Assembly (NCBI RefSeq): GCF_030272615.1
Contig: NC_081410.1
Coordinates: 190,359,619-190,423,618, forward strand
Length of the DNA: 64,000 nucleotides
Source of the DNA: Cryptomeria japonica
Taxonomy: Eukaryota; Streptophyta; Pinopsida; Cupressales; Cupressaceae
Reading direction: 5' to 3'
Below the pieces are notes generated by a model. It saw nothing but the letters and a program-made list of their open reading frames with translations. It was not told the origin of the DNA and did not search any database. The position numbers and the translations under genes are program-made. Within the stretch, counting starts at the first letter, position 1, and every line of letters starts with the position of its first letter. This document shows positions 47,102-58,880 of the stretch, piece by piece.

Positions 47102-48571
47102 TTTGGCCTTTTCATCACCAATTTTAGCTGTGCTCATTGACTGATGCCAATGTTGACTAGGATGGTTTTGACTGAGACCGTGATGACAATGACCACTATG
47201 AAATGTAAATCACCCTTGCACTGAGTGTCATCTAGTGAAGTGGAGTAGTTGTGAGCAAAAATCGGGGGAGAATGCAACGGGGGCGTTGATCACTAAATGA
47301 GGCTGTTGTGAAAGGGACTCCAGAAAAAGCATAATCCAGCCAGACCACACTCGTAGAGCCACTAATTAACCTTAAAATAGATATTGCGTCACTAAATTTT
47401 CCTCTCGAATTCCTGAAGTGCTCAAGAGGGTATGCATCTGTGCTGCCGCTACAAGCCATTTTTCCTGTTGAGGTCTACACTTTATGTGTAGGAAGGAGTG
47501 ACATTAAATTAATTATGAAAGGATTCAAAAATGCTTTTTTGAGAAATATTCAATTTAAAATGAAAACGTAATACGCTAAGCTCTACGATTTATAGATGTA
47601 GTGTCCCTTTTCAATAATTTTGTAAATCCTACCATTTTCTTTAGATTCCTGTCTATGCAATACTTGAAATATATGTAATTTCGAACAGCAGCACATAAAC
47701 ACCAATATTTATTATCGAAACCCTTGGCACATCAATGTCATTATTTTTTAAAAGAATGGGTCGTGTACTTACCGTAAGTAACAGACATCTGTCAGCTCTG
47801 TCGATCAATTTTGGATTGACTGCAGTCACAACAACCTATATATGCCTGCAGTACGATACAAATCCCTCAAACAATTAGAAATTGAAAAAGCACTTGTAAA
47901 ATATGTTTTACAGTAGCTGTTACCACAACCTCCATTACTGAAAAAGGTAAAGTAAAGATTTTTATGACCGATTTCTCCCAGCCAGTGGATAGATAGAGCA
48001 TGTTTACTAACACTCTCCAGTTTTAGAGATAATGAGAGGATAACACACACAAAAAAAACACTGGAAAAGCAGTAGAGAAAAGGACTTGCCTTTCACAGTT
48101 GAGGGCACAGATGCTTTATAAAACCCCTGCAATCGCTTTACCTAAAATCATTGGCTGAATACTACTGAGGAGAACGGTAAAGCCCAACAAATTTGACAGT
48201 TTCTCAATTGCTTCTATAATTATCACAATGCAAATACACAAATCTGTTTGACACATGTCAAACTTCATTTGACCAGTCTATGAGTCCACATATTGGATAT
48301 ATGCCTACAAGGCTAGTTGCAAATATAACATTTGACAAAAATAAGCATTATTTCTTTTGATAGATCTCCATATCCTATTCCAAAGCCCCCATTTCGGCAC
48401 TGGAAGGCAAGATGCCATGAAAAGTTGTTGAATTTGGCTGAGCACCTTCCAATTGCATTTGCTCGAGACAGTTTGTAAAGCCTTTTTAGAAAGTCCATTT
48501 TCTGCATATATTGCAATCTTGGCCTAGAATAGATCACAGTTCAATACCTTGTTTATGCTTTCACAATTTTG

Positions 48572-48715
48572 CATAGATGTCTACATTGTCTTGGCCAAAA
48601 CACCAGCTTTGGAATAGATCATGGACATCTACCAAAGCATTTCCACAATATTTTTGTGTAGATGTCTACCAGAGCACTTCCACAATGTCTTGGCCAAAAC
48701 ACTAGCCTTGGAATA
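48572..48715. repeat. Diverged direct repeat
   Basis: TAGATGTCTAC occurs at 48574 and 48659, and GTCTTGGCCAAAACAC plus TTGGAATAGA occurs at 48588 and 48687, with an indel between. An old tandem duplication of about 85-100 bp. Confidence 0.7.
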
Positions 48716-51063
48716 GAGCGTACAAATCTATTAATGCATTATATAGGCAAGTTGGAAAAGACCAGGGCACACCCAAAAAACAATAATAAATTTAACTTAG
48801 TATAGCAAAAAAAACCATTAACATGTATAATATAATATTATAAATTTAAACGCTTCCACCTATTTACTATCTGCACAAAGACATCTTTTAGTAGAAAAGT
48901 AGACACAAGTTGGATATGGGCAAGGCACACACTAGAGAATCCAAATTTTCTCCTCTTAGTCCATTTTTTATGCTTTTGTACAAGTACTAGAATGCATCTA
49001 ATCAAGTTAGTATCAGAGGACTTTTGTTTGTTTTCTTGATATTATAATGTATCTTTTGGGTTATAAGAAATAGAATTGGTACCTTCCAATGCATAGTTAT
49101 TTTCAGAACTTGAGGGAACTGACATAATTTCACCTCAATAGGACATTCACGAGCTTCTTGCAACACACGTATGCTTACCTCTAAGCTTTTGCAGTATCAT
49201 TCTAAAGCAACAATAACCAGTCTAGACTTCCTCCCAGCAAAAAAGCAAAAACTCTGATATATAAAAATAGTCAACCCCACATGAAATTCACCCCCGTTCA
49301 ATGCATAGGACGGAGAGAGCAATCCATCTCAAAAAAACACCATATTAAAGAGCCAAAAATATGGAATATTTACCCTAAAAGCTTGCAAAATAATTAGCAT
49401 AACTTATTTACCCAAAAACCAGATATGGGGAAATAACTGCAAGCTACTTGAAAGACATTAAGGCTTAAGATCCCTCAAAATTTCAACGAAACCACTAAAA
49501 TCCTTCAATTTTTTGCTAGGCAACCTTTGAATTCAACTGCAGCATAGTTGATTGATGAGCAGAACAAAATATTGGCTTTCTAAACGCATGTAGTAAGAAA
49601 AATGATTCTGGCTAATTTATGGTACGAAACGAGCCACCTACAAAATGCATAGAAAATGTAGAAGCACAAGCAAGCCGCATTACCTTTTTCTAGAGTGCCA
49701 CGTCCAAATACAGCATGTCTGCAACAAAACATGTTCCCTACCAGAAAGGAATACTTGCCCTAAAATGGAACCATACAAGCTTCAAAGACAGCAAATTACA
49801 AAAACCTTTGTAAATGTCTGATATTGTGCCTCCCATGCCAGCCCATCGCCATAGACACCTACCTCCTTATGTGTCCACCATCGCCACCCATTACAAAGAC
49901 CCATTACAAAGACATGGCTACACTTCGAAAACATTAGAAACTTAATAAATATTTTCCTCTCCTCATTTCCAATTCGTCGCAAGAACAATTTCTAAATGGA
50001 ATTACAAAAAATTACAGGCAAAAATATGAGCTACCAATCAAAAAATACGGAAAGTCAGCAGAAATACTATTTTAATAATGAAATAACAGCAGACAATACA
50101 ATAAAAAATTGTCCTTGCCTGGCACGATATCTGAGAACGAAGATATTTTCAAATACTAGAGTGAAAACATAAGTCTCCGCCTTATAGGCAGGGACTACCA
50201 CTGACTCTGGTGGCTCTTCACCTGCAATGCATAATATAGCCAAGAGAGAAAATGAAAAACCCAAGAAAATTAGGCAGTAACTTACAAGCATATGGTATAA
50301 ATCCTAACAAAATCAAAACTATGACTCTGAACATAAGAATTCGATAATATCTAGAGACAAAAAACGATTATCTCAAGTGAGTTAGACGTGTGCCTGTGGT
50401 TCTCGTGGAGACAAGGTAGATTGACTTAGCCATTAGCCGATGTTGTATGTTAATCTGGCACATCCCCAAATGTCATATTCTGACATTTAACACAAAGATC
50501 CACAATGTAACAGAATGCATCCAGCAACAAGAAAACCTAGAATTTTATTATTTTGGAGGGGTTGCATGCATTTCTTTACACGCAATAAATAAAAATAAAG
50601 AGTGATTCAAACATTTATTATTCTGAAGAAATAGTAAAAGCATGCGAGCAAAGCCACATACAATACTATGTAATACAGCAGAGCAAATTAGTTTTAAAAA
50701 TGATAATACATAATACTGGCATTTGAAGAGTTTTTGCGGTCCACAGTTATTGAATACTATTTTTGGACCAACAGAATCACTACGGAATCTCTTCTATGAC
50801 CCATCTCTAAAGAGCTTGAATGGTCCATCCTAAACTCATTCATAGTATAAATGATCAATATCAAGACTCATACTTAGTAACCGGGAATTCTTTGAGAGAT
50901 TACACTACGGAGTTTTTCCTATATTTAAGCACTCTTATCAAATTCCCACATTGAAAAAAAAAATCATTTCTAGGACAAGTACATAGATGATAGATCAATA
51001 ATTTTTGTGCACAAAATTTACAGTTCTGTTATGATGCAAACAGGATGTTGCTATGCAGAAAAC

Positions 51064-51235
51064 TAATGACTGAATCTTAGTTCCACTCACATCCAGGTAA
51101 TATACTTAACACCTAACACCAATGACTGAATCTTAATTCCACTCGCTTCTAATGCAACAGGTAATGTTGTTAACACCAATGAATGAATCTTAATTCCAAT
51201 CAGATCTAATACAAGAATTATTATACTTAACAAAA
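51064..51235. repeat. Three diverged copies of a 57-bp unit
   Basis: AATGACTGAATCTTA or AATGAATGAATCTTA begins copies at 51065, 51121 and 51178, each followed by TTCCA and then by AGGTAAT or AATAC. They stand just beyond the stop of the Treslin-like gene, in its likely 3' untranslated region. Confidence 0.8.
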
Positions 51236-51321
51236 TATGCAGAAATGAATTATAAACTCTTGCAAATGGATTTTTCCATAAGACCAACACCAAAGATAGT
51301 GCAGATGGTAAAAGCATTGCT

Positions 51322-54300
51322 TTAAAAAGACTTTTCGTTTTCAAATAGTGCTCTTGAAATAAGTCCTAACTTTGAGTCTGTGCCAGATGTCACATGATCA
51401 GGAGCAGTCCTTGAATCAGGATTAACAACCACCACTGTCCTGACTGCTGACATGTGATTTTGTACTTTAGAGATTGGATATGGAGTCTCATGAACAATAT
51501 CTGAAGTGGCCTTCAACCTGTAATTTGTTCTTGGATATGGCGTCTCGTCGACAAAATCGATAGTAGTTTTAGTCTCCTTCCTTCCAACCACCACTGCTTT
51601 CCCATCTTTGTATTTTCTCAACTTTGAAGATCGCATTGGAGTCTCATATACCACATCACCTTTATCAGCTTTTGAATGTTTCTTCTTCGAATGATTTATT
51701 TGGCTGTTAGATTGCTTCCTGATCATATGGCTGGCTTGTTTTGGTGCCCACACGCGTTGCAAATCTCGAGCTCTGCTTGTAAAATGTGCAAATCTGCGCG
51801 CGCGCTCCCTGTTTGCTTCGGCTTTCTTAAGTCTACGTTCATAATCATCACCCGGATATTTTTCTGAATGCTTTCTTGAAACCTTTTCATCTTGTGGCAG
51901 TTTCAGGGAATGCTGATCATCATACATGGCAGACATCTGACAATAGGACTGTCCTATCTGGCCTGCGTTTCTCCCTTCCCCACCATTAGTAGCCATGAAA
52001 TCATTTTGAGAAGAAGTTTCTGCATCATGCTCATTTTTCTGCATATCGGCATCTTTATCCTCATTGGACAAAGAATTGAAAATATCCCCTGAATCATCGT
52101 ATGCATAAAATTCCATATCCTTGTATGCTTTTCTAATCACCATGTCCAGTCGGTTAATATACCTGCAATGAAGGGCATGGCTTATTTGAACGTATCATAG
52201 ATTTAAGTATTATCAGATATTAAATTTATTAGACACAGTTTATTGGTAAGTTAGACAGTTACCTGGATGCAATAACTCTGTTTGCAAACTCATTAAGGTT
52301 CTCCCCACCAAATATTCCTCCTGGCAAGTTAAATTGGATGTTTTCCAGAAGTTTGCAGATTTCTTTTATTAATTTATTCTTTGTTTGCTCTTCAATGCTC
52401 CCAGCAATCTTTGATGCAAGTATTTCCATGCGAAATAAGACTTGCAATTCATGTCTATTCTTGAGTGAAGAATTTCAATAATTTTTATAATGAGCTTTCA
52501 AGGAAATGTCAATGTAAAAGTTTAAAGAACGTAGACCAAAAAAAGGATACTCTCTAACCTTGTCTTCAGAAGTGTATAGAGAAGCAAAATCAGAATTGCC
52601 AAGTTGGCTAGATAATGGAAGAGGGCAATCTTTGTACTTGACTGCCAACTCTTTGGGTTTTTTCAAAATCAGCTTCATCACTTCATGGCAAATGGATCTC
52701 TTAGTTAAAATGCTTGCTTTTGCAACATTTGTAGATGAGCAATGCTCAGCTTCCAGCTGGACCTCTACATGTTGGATTACAACATCTGTAAGGCGTTGTG
52801 CTAAAGCTCTCAAATCAACTTCTTTGCTAGAAAGGCCATGCTGCATTTTTTCATCCAGTGACTCAGCGAATGCTTTTTCTGCTTTTTCATTATCTAACTC
52901 AACAGTTTCTGAATCACAGTCTCCAACCTCGGTAGATAAAGAAGCATTTGAAAGAGAAGGGAAAGCAGTGGATCTGGGGCAAAACTGTTCACACTCTGCC
53001 AGAGGCTGTGGTGTTTTCTTGAAAACTGGATCTACAGTTGCTTTATTTTTCTCCGTGGGACGGGAATTCAAAACCGCTTGATTGAACAAATTGTCAAAGG
53101 CCTGGCCTGCATCCAACTTTTTTGATATCTTCTTCATCCAGCGACTCAAAAACCTTAAAATTTTTGATTGTCTGCAACTACCCTTAAAATATCTATCCTC
53201 CAATTTTGTGGCCAGAATTACATCAGAGACTGTTTTACATGTACCCCCAACAATTGCAGAATACAAAGAGTCCCAAGTATTGCATTGAAGGTCAAGGCCC
53301 ATCTTTGAGGACTTGTGCTCTCTACTGTTTTTGTTGCTAAGTGGCCCTGAGGGAACAGACTCTTTTGGACCACCAAAACACATACTAGCTGGTGCTAGTT
53401 CGCGCTCACAGGGCAAGGATTGATTATAAACTAAATTAACTTCCATCTCACTTCTTTCGCAAGCATTACGTGAGTTATCAATAACTTGTCCTTTGAGATT
53501 AGGTTCTGCTTGTGGTTCAGTTTCAAGGGCTTTAGTGCAAACTAGTTCAGAGCAGTCTCCTCCAAAGCTACTGTCCTTCGGTGGTATGTTAGACGTAAAT
53601 GAAAACTTAGTTCCCAAAACATGAAGAAGGGCTGTGTGCACAGTCAGAGGCTCAAGAACAGCACCAAAAGAATGATTATTTTTGTCAGAAATGTTAACCA
53701 ATGCCAGGAAGTTCTTGCGTGCTAGAAACACCAAAAGCAGCTGCCAAGCAGGCTTTCCGCACCTAAATTCCCCACTTTTTTGTTGTAATCTCATAAGCAC
53801 TTCATCACCAAGTAAGTCGCTGTCCATTTTGTCCTTGGCAACATTTCCTTCAAGTTCATTTTGTTCGTGACTATGATCTGTTTTATACTTCTTCTTACCA
53901 GAAATCCCGGAAAGCAAAACGCAACTAGAAATGATATTTCTCAAATTTAGGAACTTCTCCATCGGAAAAGGCAAAACAACATGAATTTTCATGTGGCCAG
54001 CACTACAATTTTTGTCCAAATGCTTCTGAATCAGAAGAGAAAAATTCATTCGTCCATTGTAAGAGCTTTCATCTCTAGGTAAATTCAGAGTTTTGGCCTG
54101 AGTGAGTTCAGTCCATTGCACTTCACAAGTTCTACACACCAAAGCTTTCCCATCAATGTCTTCCAAGTCCAGATCCACTTCCGCCAAAGCGCTGCATTGT
54201 GGCGAAGAAACCATTGGATAAGCAATTGTAGGCCAGATTAGGGAAAAGGGCACGAATCTTGAGGCCAAAATAACAACATCCACAGCTGTAAAGCTCCATC

Positions 54301-56956
54301 CCATTTTTCTGAACACTTCAAAGATTTTTCCCTGACTTATTTCATTTGGACTGTCCCTCATTTGAGAAACAAGAGGAGGAATGTCAATCCAACAAAAATG
54401 AATATCACGAGATCCAAAGGATTCAATTACAGACTTAAACTTCAAGCTAAAAAGCTCCATTAATTGTTCATCTGACAATGAAGAAAGATCCGTGCAGGAC
54501 TTTTCATCCTTAATAAACTCTGCAAAACCAGTCCTGGTCCATGGTACTGAAGAAAACAATACTACCAAATTCGAGTTCTTGTGCTTGCTAAAGACATCCT
54601 GTTTACCTGCCAATTAGAATGAGCTCGGGCACTAAATCAATTAGCTTGTGTAGAAAAGGTCCAAGTTCAAATATCTGAAAGACATTATATCTTAATCTAG
54701 AAGCTTTGTACTTTGATCTCTGAAAGGCATTTCTGCATTCAATGTTATCTGTGGAATCATATAAATTATCATATACAAATGACACTGAAAAGTAGACTAA
54801 ATTACTGCATCCAACGTTTGATGCAGCATAATTCAAAGAGGGGACCAGGGTTAAAAGGGTCAATTTACCAAACCCTCGAAAATAAAATAAAAATTGCTTG
54901 CCATAAGATTTTTTTTTGAACACCAGAACTTCTACTAAACACGCAAATTGGAGTAAACTACAACGTAATAATCTTAAGTGCGACGCTCAGTAAATTATCG
55001 CATCTAATCTTGTGTGTAAAAATGAGTAAAATTCCAAATCCGGACTAGTATAAAACTAAGACAATTAGTGCATCCAGTCTCAACTGTAAAACTGAATAAA
55101 TGGTTGCATCCAATCTGTGTGTAGTTTTCAGTGAATTCTCACATCTAAACTAAAGGGTAAGATTGAGTTATTTACTGCAGATGGACGACACTTGTAAGAT
55201 TTGTAGATCCATGGACCAGCAAAGACTTGCAATGTATACTGTCCAAGTTCAATTCAGAGTCTCCACCACTGTGCTACTGGACCTAATATTTGAGATATGA
55301 CTGAGTGAAGATTGAGTGAAGATTGATTTCTAATAGTAAGTGTCATGAGATTCAAATTCCCATCACTATAAGGCACTCCCTGGCTCTAATCGATATGTTG
55401 AGAGATTGTGGTACAACTAGAGTACATTTAAGAAGGGCGACTCATATTTGCAAATTTGAAGGATGCATAAGCAGCTTAGGCCACACTGCATTACAGGGTA
55501 TAACCTAACAAAAAACAACAAACAAAAAGCACTTCTTAGTTAGAGGACTGTAAAATTGAGTAAAGCATGCCATCCAACCTTGTGTACTTCAGAAAGGCGA
55601 CGTGATCCTAAGAAGGTGAGCGGAAAGAACTTCAAACTCATTTCATACGCAGTTAAATCCAAAAGCATCCTTACATTATTTTTATGGCCCGTGTAAAACT
55701 CGCGCCTACTCGCCTACTCGCCCCTACTGTATAACTTTAAACTCAATATTATGGTTTGAACTGTAGTTTTAAGACTTTGCAAGTCTTGGAAGAACTCGCT
55801 GTGTGAGCCCCAGCTGACTGGGTTTGGGAGACTACCCTTTATAAAAGAACACCCAAAACTAAATTGAGAAAAGATTTGAAACTGACAAAGTACCCCCGGG
55901 CCTTCAGTTCTCCATTTCAACATCCATTTTTTTTGTTCTGCGGCACCTGTAATAGGGGGGAAATGGAATTTGCAACAGAAAGATGCAATTGAACTGATTT
56001 TTGTCCATTTGTGGTTGATTGTAATTACGATTTACAAAAAGAATAACTACAAGAAGTTTTCTTATTTGTTCCATAAAGAGCTTTACGTTCAAGACGGATT
56101 GTGCTTCCAACCATAGTTTTGAGATTATGCAAGTATTCGGAGAACTCGCCGAGTGATCTGGTGATCCCGGAGACTCTCCACCAAATAATAAAGCAACGCC
56201 TACTGAAGATGGAAAAAACTTTGAGCCAGCAAGCCTACCACTGTTCTTTATTTAACATCTAAATTTTAAAAATAGGGATTCGTCCTAATGAATGTCCAAA
56301 TTGTTCTGGTCCTAAACAATGATGCCTTACAAATATACAACCGAATTTTTTTTTTCATCAAATCGTTCGTTACTAATGCTATGGATTGCGGAAACTTGAA
56401 GTCTTTAAACAAATTTCAGTTTTGTGGCACCTGAGAGAAAAGTCTAAACAAGATTCTCAACAGAGGAGACATTCTAAGAGATTTTTTGGGCAATTTACAT
56501 CAGAAATAGTTTTTTTAATTTTTTTGAATGCCTACCTGGAGTGTTATTGTCAATAATGACAGGCTCCCACACATAATCGTGAATAAGCTCCTGCATCGAC
56601 TGTGCCACAGATTCGACCCGCGAGTGAGCAGAGGGTTGCAGAGAGTCCGCATTGTTAGCAAGGGATTTGAGAGCTGAAATAAACATCTGGATCTGCTGAA
56701 CAGAGTCGAAGCGGATATGAGTAGCCCATTTTCCCACATTCTGTTCGATAACCGATCTGGAACGATATGATGAGAGCGAGGAATCAAAAAGCTTGAATGC
56801 CCACAAGCTTGTTGGATCACAAGATCTCAGTAATTTGTCAACAGATTGCTGAATGGCGGTGAGATATGGCTTTCGATTTTGCAGGCTCTTGAGATGGCGT
56901 ATGTCGAGCATTACCAGAATTCTTTGTACCCATTTTCCTCCTTGTTCCGCAGCCAT
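51322..56956 (-). CDS. Treslin/TICRR/Sld3-like replication initiation protein, four exons
   Basis: Treslin/Sld3 brings Cdc45 to licensed origins in S phase, in the nucleus, under CDK control. Exons: 56956-56536, 54606-52559, 52459-52263, 52162-51322. All introns are GT-AG (1929, 99 and 100 bp), phases agree, and the sum is 3507 nt, 1168 residues and a stop. Residues 1-470 look like the Treslin N-terminal region (RILVMLDIRHLK, SLWAFKLFDSS, LVVLFSSVPWTR, IHFCWIDIPPL, FGAVLEPLTVHT). Residues about 600-910 look like the Sld3-Treslin domain (ALAQRLTDVVIQHVEVQLEA; IKEICKLLENIQFNLPGGIFG; FANRVIASRYINRLDMVIRK). After it come a basic stretch (YERRLKKAEANRERARRF) and three ETP motifs (T1063, T1096, T1115). 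The start is the first ATG of exon 1 (MAAEQGGKWVQ). Assignment is by recalled family pattern, not by a search. Confidence 0.8.
54607..56535 (-). other. Intron 1 of the Treslin-like gene
   Basis: 1929 bp, GT (CCAG|GTAGGC) to AG (TTGGCAG|GT), much larger than introns 2 and 3. No gene or element seen in it. It has A/T-rich tracts and short repeats of the type GCATCCAATCT (about 54800-55100). Confidence 0.75.
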
Positions 56957-58880
56957 TTTTTATGAAAGAAATGCATGCTGGAAACTTTTTGTTATACAGG
57001 ACTCTTCAAAATGGAGGGAAAACTAGGTCGTCGGTGCCATAGAAATAGATTTAAATTATGCCTGGTTAGATTTAAATATAACTGTTTTGAACACACACAA
57101 TAAGCTTTATACAAATTTAAAACACTTATATTACTATAAACTAGTAGTACATTTTATTAAAGAAAATTGTAGTATATTTAAAATTTGTTAAAGTGGTGTA
57201 TTTTAAGGTTGGTATATTTTGGATATTTTATTTACATGACAAATATATAATTTTTGAGTTTATTAGTCGATCGTTTATCTTATCAATCTTCTTATCAAAT
57301 CCATCAAAGATTTAAATTGGTATTTTATTTGTTTTAAATTTTTTGACCCTCTCAACACATTTATGAGGCCTTGTAAGTTTCACTGCATAATTTTTTCATT
57401 GAATAATATAGTTTATGTGAATGTCATGTTTGTTATATCTTTAAACAAGCGTGGGTTTAATGTAGTTAGGGGTCGACTAAAGGAAACAAAGGTAGTGGGG
57501 AATGGCTTTTAGCAAGGAGATTTGTCATCCATGCAAAACCCCATAAGCGTAGTTTATATATCACATAGATTATAGATAGGCATGGCTAATGGGCGAGTAG
57601 ATGGTGTCAAAGTTGAAGTTGGGGTTATGGTGGAGGTGGAGTTTTTTGGTGTTTATGAAGCCCCAAGCACCTTGGATAACTAACTATGGTTTGCTCTTAG
57701 TTACAACAACTACAACTTTTTGGTGTTCAAGTCTACATCTATGTTGCCTTCCCTAGCACACAAACCATTAAGAACCATGCTAGTTCATAGATTGTTAGGT
57801 TACAAACTACAAAGTCCATGGAAGAGATCATATGACAACTTGAGTATTTGAGGTTGGCTTTGAAACTTGAGTTGAATAAAGGATTTAAGGTTTTGTGAAA
57901 GAAGAGGTCCCAAACAAATGAAGATGCTTAAGGAGTCAAAAAACTGAATTTTTTCTCTCTTATTTGTAGATCAAGTTTTTTTCTTCTTGGGTATTGTCTC
58001 TTCCTTGCCTACTTTGCTTAACAAATAGGGAACACTAGGTATAAAAAGAATGAAAGGATTTAAAGGCAACCTCCAAATAAATTTTGTGTAATCTTTTGGC
58101 ACAAAATCCACAACCACTTTAACTTAGTCACTAAAGAAACCACCTCTATAGGTGCTACTTCATGGTAGATTATGTATCCATTTATTAAAAAAGAAACATC
58201 TATTCTATGAGTCTCATAGTGGACTTTATGTATTAGTAAGTAATGCAAATTAATATTCACTTCATCCTTTTATGAACTGGTTAAACCATTCTCTCTAAAA
58301 AACTTTGGAGTTTTTATTATGAGGTTCATCCATATCTAGAGTAGGAACACCTTGGTTTGCATCCTCGTCAAACTCCTTACCTCTCATAGTATGAAAAATT
58401 ATACCCTCTATATCAAATCTATTGAGTTCATTGTTGTTAACACACAAAGTGGGATTAACATTGAGCACTTCTTCATTGTGCAATTTAAAAGGTAAGAAAT
58501 ATATACATTAGCATTAATAAGTCTACTGTCAATTTGTAAATTGAATTGTAATAAATATCTTTGAGCAACAATCTTTTAATAATTGGACCATTTTTTTCCA
58601 TGACAATGCATCGAGCTAGAATTTACAAAGGACTTCAACCAATCTATTATGACTATGGGAATAGGCTTTACCTATGGTTTGTTTGTGATCAATATTACAT
58701 CAAAGATAGACATGCACAAACCATAAAGAAAAAAATATGAATCTAATTATGAGGGTTTTATTATAAAGACTAATTGCTAAACTAGAGATAATTGTAATGT
58801 AGTATCTATGGTTACAAGAGAGAAAAATGGTCTAGAGCCTAACATTAAGAAAGTAGACAACAACACAAATGAAGAAAAAC
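56957..58880. other. Upstream of the Treslin-like gene; no gene recognised
   Basis: The first 50 bases left of the ATG on the minus strand would be the 5' untranslated region. No TATA box or E2F site of clear quality was seen. The rest is AT-rich; the small open stretches at 58060-58483 (minus) have no recognised similarity. Confidence 0.4.

Larger units (their letters stand above)
43756..51063 (-). other. Low-density region with a few exon-like pieces on the minus strand
   Basis: No complete gene could be assembled. Pieces with fair splice signals on the minus strand: about 50223-50117 (acceptor TTGCAG, then EEPPESVVVPAYKAETYVF; possible GC donor), about 49875-49815, about 48525-48340, about 45940-45782 (ends GGCDLHAGGLQKYIKK and stop), about 44205-44050 (after ATGTGTGCAG) and about 43905-43756 (after TTTTTTTTCATGAG; ends KIPYGLGNKETKTRRG and stop). 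I do not recognise any of them, and their phases do not obviously join. The rest is AT-rich intergenic sequence with the small repeats listed separately. Confidence 0.3.

Noticed and set aside
47232-47459. Open frame of 75 codons, minus strand, starting MACSGSTDAYPLEHF
   Set aside because: Protein-like wording but no splice sites or family recognised; short enough to be chance.
52560-53081. Open frame of 173 codons on the plus strand within exon 2 of the Treslin-like gene
   Set aside because: Antisense to a well-supported exon and without motifs.
54607-54613. Apparent start of the large Treslin exon as a separate protein
   Set aside because: The codon there is TTG, and the sequence is an intron end (TTGGCAG|GT) whose phase fits exon 1 exactly.
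56957-57100. E2F-type promoter for the Treslin-like gene
   Set aside because: Expected for an S-phase gene, but no TTTSSCGC-type site could be found close to the start.
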